Assembly (NCBI GenBank): GCA_947476855.1
Contig: CANJSR010000369.1
Span: forward strand, 1-5,135
Length of the DNA: 5,135 nt
Direction of reading: 5' to 3'
Source: Acetobacteraceae bacterium
GTDB lineage: Bacteria; Pseudomonadota; Alphaproteobacteria; Acetobacterales; Acetobacteraceae
Made by a program: the position numbers and the translations under genes. Below, in pieces: positions 2,509 to 5,135 of this stretch. How positions within the stretch are numbered: the first letter of the stretch is position 1; every line of letters starts with the position of its first letter. The notes under the pieces are model-generated. The model saw only the letters and a list, made by a program, of their open reading frames with translations. It made no database searches and had not been told where the DNA came from.

Positions 2509-5135
2509 GTGGCCCTGTCACCCATCAATCTGTCCGATGTCGATGCCGGGACCGGGGGGTTCGTCATCATCGGGCAGGTCTCCGGCGACCGCACGGGCCG
2601 TTCCGTCGCCTCCGCCGGGGACATCAACGGCGACGGTTTCGACGACCTGATCGTCGCCAGCTATTCCGCCCAGTCACCGAACGGCACCAACGCCGGCCGA
2701 AGTTATGTGATCTTCGGCCAGGCCGCGGGGTTCGGCGCGACCGTCGACCTGACCGCCGTCGCCGACGGCACCGGCGGCTTCGTCCTGAATGGAGAGAATT
2801 TCTACGACGGCTTCGGCTGGTCCGTCGCCTCGGCCGGCGACATCAACGGCGACGGCTTTCACGACTTCATCGTCGGCGCGCTGAACGCCGACCGTCCCAG
2901 CATCAACTACACCGGCAAAAGCTACGTCGTCTTCGGCAAGGCCTCGGGCTTCCCTGCCAGCATCGAGGCCGCCGATCTCAACGCTGGCATCGGCGGGTTC
3001 GCGATCAGCGGCCTGGCGAAGTTCGACAGCTTCGGCGCCTCCGTCGCGTCCGCCGGAGACATCAACGGCGATGGCCTGGACGACCTGATCATCGGCGCCA
3101 AGGACAACGATCCCGTAGGTGGGTCCGGCGCCGGGGCCAGCTATGTCATCTTCGGCCGGACGACGGGCTTCGGCGCGACGGTCGAGCTGAACGACATCGT
3201 CGCCGGCACGGGCGGCTTCGTCATCAACGGCATCGACGCGGGTGACGGGTCCGGGTTCTCGGTCGCCTCGGCGGGCGACATCAACGGCGACGGGCTCGAT
3301 GACCTGATCATCGGGGCGCCCAACGCGAATTCCTCCGGCCTGGCCGCCGCGGGCGAAAGCTATGTGGTCTTCGGCAAGGCGACCGGCTTCGGCGCCAGCA
3401 TCGACCTGTCCGCCGTCGCCGCGGGAACGGGCGGCTTCATCATCAACGCGCAGGGCGCGGTGGACCAGGCGGGGCTCTCCGTCTCTTCCGCCGGCGACAT
3501 CAACGGCGACGGCTTCGCCGACCTGCTGATCGGCGCCCGGTCGGCGACCACCGCCGGCGGCAGCTATGCCGGCAAGAGCTACGTCGTGTTCGGCAAGGCG
3601 GCCAGCTTCGGCGCCAGCGTGAACCTGGCCACCGTCGCCGCCGGCACGGGCGGCTTCGTCATCAACGGCCAGGCGGCGGGTGACAATTCCGGCCTGTCGG
3701 TGGCCACCGTCGGCGACCTGAACGGCGACGGCTTCGACGACATCGTCATCGGGGCCGGCTTCGCCAGTCTTCCGAGTGAAAGCACCGCCGGCAAAAGCTA
3801 CGTCGTCTTCGGCAAGGCGGGCGGCATCGGCGCCTCCATCGACCTGTCGACGATCGAGTCGGGGATCGGCGGCTTCGTCATCAACGGCCGTTTCGCGGCC
3901 GACCAGTCGGGCCAGGCCGTGGCCGCGGCGGGAGATGTGGATGGCGACGGGTTCGATGACCTGATCATCGGGGCGCCCGGAGGCGACTCCAACTACGCCG
4001 GCGCGAATGTCGGAAAAAGCTATGTCGTCCTGGGCCGGGACTTCACCGGCACCGTGACCCACGCCGGCACGAACGTAGCGGAGACGCTGACCGGGTCCGC
4101 CGCCGCCGATGACATGGTCGGCGGGCTCGGCGACGACATACTGGACGGCAAGGGCGGCGCGGACGTCCTGATCGGCGGCGGCGGGAACGACCGGCTGAAG
4201 GTCGCCGACCTCGGCTTCGCCCGCGTGCATGGCGGCGCCGGCATCGATACGGTGGCACTGGATGGCAGTGCGATCACGCTCGACCTGGCGACGATCGCCA
4301 ACACCCGCATCCAGGACATCGAGGTCATCGATCTCACCGGGTCCGGCGACAACACGCTGAAGCTCTCGGCGCGGGAGGTGGTGAACCTTTCCTCCACCAC
4401 GAACACGCTGCGGGTCGATGGCAACACCGGAGACACGATCGCGTTCGTGGACGACGGCTGGTCCAAGGCTGGCACGTCGGGCGGCTACACGACCTATGTG
4501 AACGGGCAGGCGACGGTTCTGCTCAACACGGCGGTCACCTTGCCGCCGATCGTGATCAGCCTGACCGACATCGCGGCCGGCACGGGCGGGTTCGTCATCA
4601 ACGGGGCGGCGACGGACGATCGGGCGGGTGCGTCTGTCGCGGCGGCGGGCGACGTAAACGGCGACGGGTTCGAGGACCTGCTGGTCGGGGCACCCTTCGC
4701 CGACACCGGCGGCACGTCCAACACCGGCAGCGCCTATGTGATCTTCGGGACCGCCAACGGGTTCGGGGCGAGCATCAACCTCGCGGACCTCGCGGCCGGC
4801 ACACTCGGCTTCGTGCTCAACGGCGCGCCCGAGAACGGCTACGCGGGCGTTTCGGGCGCATCGGCTGGCGATGTCAACGATGACGGTTTCACCGACCTGA
4901 TCATCGGCGCGCCCGTCGTCTATGCGGGCGGGATCGACACGTCCGGACAGACCTACGTGATGTTCGGTTCGGCATCCGGCCTGACCGGGACGATCAGCCT
5001 GTCGGATATCGGCGCTGGCACCGGCGGGTTCGCCCTGGCGGGAGAAGCCGTCGGGGACGGGTCCGGGGGCTCGGTCGCCTCGGCCGGGGACATCAACGGG
5101 GACGGCTTCGACGACATGCTGGTGGGCGCGCGGAC
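2509..5135 (+). CDS. Large FG-GAP beta-propeller / RTX calcium-binding protein, probable type I secretion cargo (3' truncated)
   Basis: The frame runs unbroken from GTG 2509 to the window edge, giving 875 complete codons with no stop. In order: residues 6-516 are seven FG-GAP (integrin-alpha-like) blades; about 523-583 contain RTX nonapeptides; 584-682 are a beta-rich segment; from 683 a second FG-GAP series begins and is cut in its third blade. Each blade carries a calcium loop of the form D-x-N/D-x-D-G-x-x-D (most often DINGDGFDD), followed by LIIGAP-like and SYVVFG-like strands. The protein should be extracellular and calcium-stabilised. There is no N-terminal signal peptide (it starts MALSPINLSD), and RTX motifs are typical of type I secretion substrates, whose signal is C-terminal and would lie beyond the window. 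No exporter gene is visible. The role may be adhesion, surface matrix or an enzyme scaffold; no catalytic domain is seen. Codon use favours G/C in third positions like the host genes, so there is no sign of recent foreign origin. Confidence 0.93.
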   Translation, partial: MALSPINLSDVDAGTGGFVIIGQVSGDRTGRSVASAGDINGDGFDDLIVASYSAQSPNGTNAGRSYVIFGQAAGFGATVDLTAVADGTGGFVLNGENFYDGFGWSVASAGDINGDGFHDFIVGALNADRPSINYTGKSYVVFGKASGFPASIEAADLNAGIGGFAISGLAKFDSFGASVASAGDINGDGLDDLIIGAKDNDPVGGSGAGASYVIFGRTTGFGATVELNDIVAGTGGFVINGIDAGDGSGFSVASAGDINGDGLDDLIIGAPNANSSGLAAAGESYVVFGKATGFGASIDLSAVAAGTGGFIINAQGAVDQAGLSVSSAGDINGDGFADLLIGARSATTAGGSYAGKSYVVFGKAASFGASVNLATVAAGTGGFVINGQAAGDNSGLSVATVGDLNGDGFDDIVIGAGFASLPSESTAGKSYVVFGKAGGIGASIDLSTIESGIGGFVINGRFAADQSGQAVAAAGDVDGDGFDDLIIGAPGGDSNYAGANVGKSYVVLGRDFTGTVTHAGTNVAETLTGSAAADDMVGGLGDDILDGKGGADVLIGGGGNDRLKVADLGFARVHGGAGIDTVALDGSAITLDLATIANTRIQDIEVIDLTGSGDNTLKLSAREVVNLSSTTNTLRVDGNTGDTIAFVDDGWSKAGTSGGYTTYVNGQATVLLNTAVTLPPIVISLTDIAAGTGGFVINGAATDDRAGASVAAAGDVNGDGFEDLLVGAPFADTGGTSNTGSAYVIFGTANGFGASINLADLAAGTLGFVLNGAPENGYAGVSGASAGDVNDDGFTDLIIGAPVVYAGGIDTSGQTYVMFGSASGLTGTISLSDIGAGTGGFALAGEAVGDGSGGSVASAGDINGDGFDDMLVGAR
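2524..4056 (+). repeat. Seven tandem FG-GAP blades with exact 219-base period (first propeller)
   Basis: The first base of the calcium loop codon falls at 2620, 2839, 3058, 3277, 3496, 3715 and 3934, each exactly 219 bases (73 residues) apart. Unit boundaries taken at the V/I-D/N-L strand are 2524, 2743, 2962, 3181, 3400, 3619 and 3838. Each unit reads roughly: (I/V)xL...AGTGGFVING, a variable short turn, GxSVASAGDINGDG, DDLIIGA, a variable stretch of about 12 residues, then GKSYVVFGKA.GFGAS. Unit 7 departs at its end, with one extra residue before SYVVLG and no GFGAS, as expected for a terminal unit. Seven repeats equal the blade number of the integrin-type propeller, so this block probably folds as one closed ring. 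Confidence 0.93.
4093..4257 (+). other. RTX (hemolysin-type) calcium-binding nonapeptide segment
   Basis: After the first propeller, residues 529-564 form four in-phase nonapeptides: degenerate GSAAADDMV, then GGLGDDILD, GKGGADVLI and GGGGNDRLK. A further GGAGIDTVA lies ten residues later at 4231-4257. These fit the G-G-x-G-x-D-x-L-x pattern that forms a calcium-loaded beta-roll outside the cell. The array is short compared with large RTX toxins. Its position inside the protein, between two propellers, is less usual than at the C-terminal end. Confidence 0.88.
4258..4554 (+). other. Beta-rich segment after the RTX motifs, linking the two propellers
   Basis: These are residues 584-682. The stretch contains IQDIEVIDLTGSGDNTLKLS, then a VVNLSSTTNTLRVDGNTGDT pattern, then GW....GGYTTYVNGQATVLL. 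I recall this kind of segment behind RTX motifs in other secreted proteobacterial proteins, usually near the C-terminus. It has no catalytic motif that I can recognise. Here it passes directly into the next FG-GAP unit at 4555. Confidence 0.6.
4555..5135 (+). repeat. Second FG-GAP series, same 219-base period, cut by the window edge
   Basis: Calcium-loop codons begin at 4651, 4870 and 5089, again exactly 219 bases apart; unit starts are 4555, 4774 and 4993. The loops read DVNGDGFED, DVNDDGFTD and DINGDGFDD. The gap from the last loop of the first block (3934) is 717 bases, which is not a multiple of 219, so this is a separate series rather than a continuation. By analogy with the first block, four or more further blades are expected beyond the edge. 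Confidence 0.9.

Noticed and set aside
1896..2627. A 243-codon - strand frame opposite the racemase-family gene and its downstream gap
   Set aside because: It crosses the gene boundary and the start of the FG-GAP gene and shows no domain signature; this is typical antisense openness in GC-rich DNA.
2674..4230. A 518-codon open frame on the - strand opposite the FG-GAP repeats
   Set aside because: It is the mirror of a G/C-third-position repeat gene. Its translation is a low-complexity repeat of the same period, with no start signal of its own, and the + strand frame gives clear FG-GAP and RTX motifs. Several shorter - strand frames at about the same period are further shadows.

Overview
The window is GC-rich DNA with the codon bias of a high-GC proteobacterium. 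An alphaproteobacterium is my best guess, inferred from general gene style only; no rRNA or marker gene fixes the taxon. All convincing genes lie on the + strand. No tRNA, rRNA, CRISPR array or insertion sequence was seen.

Layout: (1) Positions 3-1094 hold the C-terminal part of a thiamine-diphosphate-dependent enzyme of the acetolactate synthase type, cut by the left edge. (2) Positions 1095-1205 are a GC-rich spacer with a strong inverted repeat and a possible promoter. (3) Positions 1206-1656 hold a compact two-gene module. Its first gene is a free-standing 75-residue protein matching the C-terminal 16S rRNase domain of colicin E3, with all four catalytic positions kept. Its second gene overlaps the first by 8 bases and encodes a small acidic protein, most likely the toxin's inhibitor. 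This module is visibly less GC-rich than its neighbours. (4) Positions 1717-2370 hold a 217-residue Asp/Glu-racemase-family protein that keeps the first family cysteine but lacks the second. (5) Positions 2371-2508 are an intergenic stretch with short inverted repeats and a good ribosome binding site. (6) From 2509 to the right edge runs a large repetitive secreted-type protein, still open at the end. It has seven FG-GAP blades at an exact 219-base period, then an RTX (hemolysin-type) calcium-binding segment and a beta-rich spacer, then a second FG-GAP series with the same 219-base period that leaves the window in its third blade.

The genes do not form an obvious single pathway. The enzyme and racemase look like ordinary metabolic genes. 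The toxin/inhibitor pair looks like an inserted addiction or competition module between them. The repeat protein is probably a calcium-dependent surface or exported protein using type I secretion. The two points most worth attention are the stand-alone colicin-E3-like toxin with a partner unlike the classical E3 immunity protein, and the strictly isometric seven-blade propeller followed by RTX and a second propeller.
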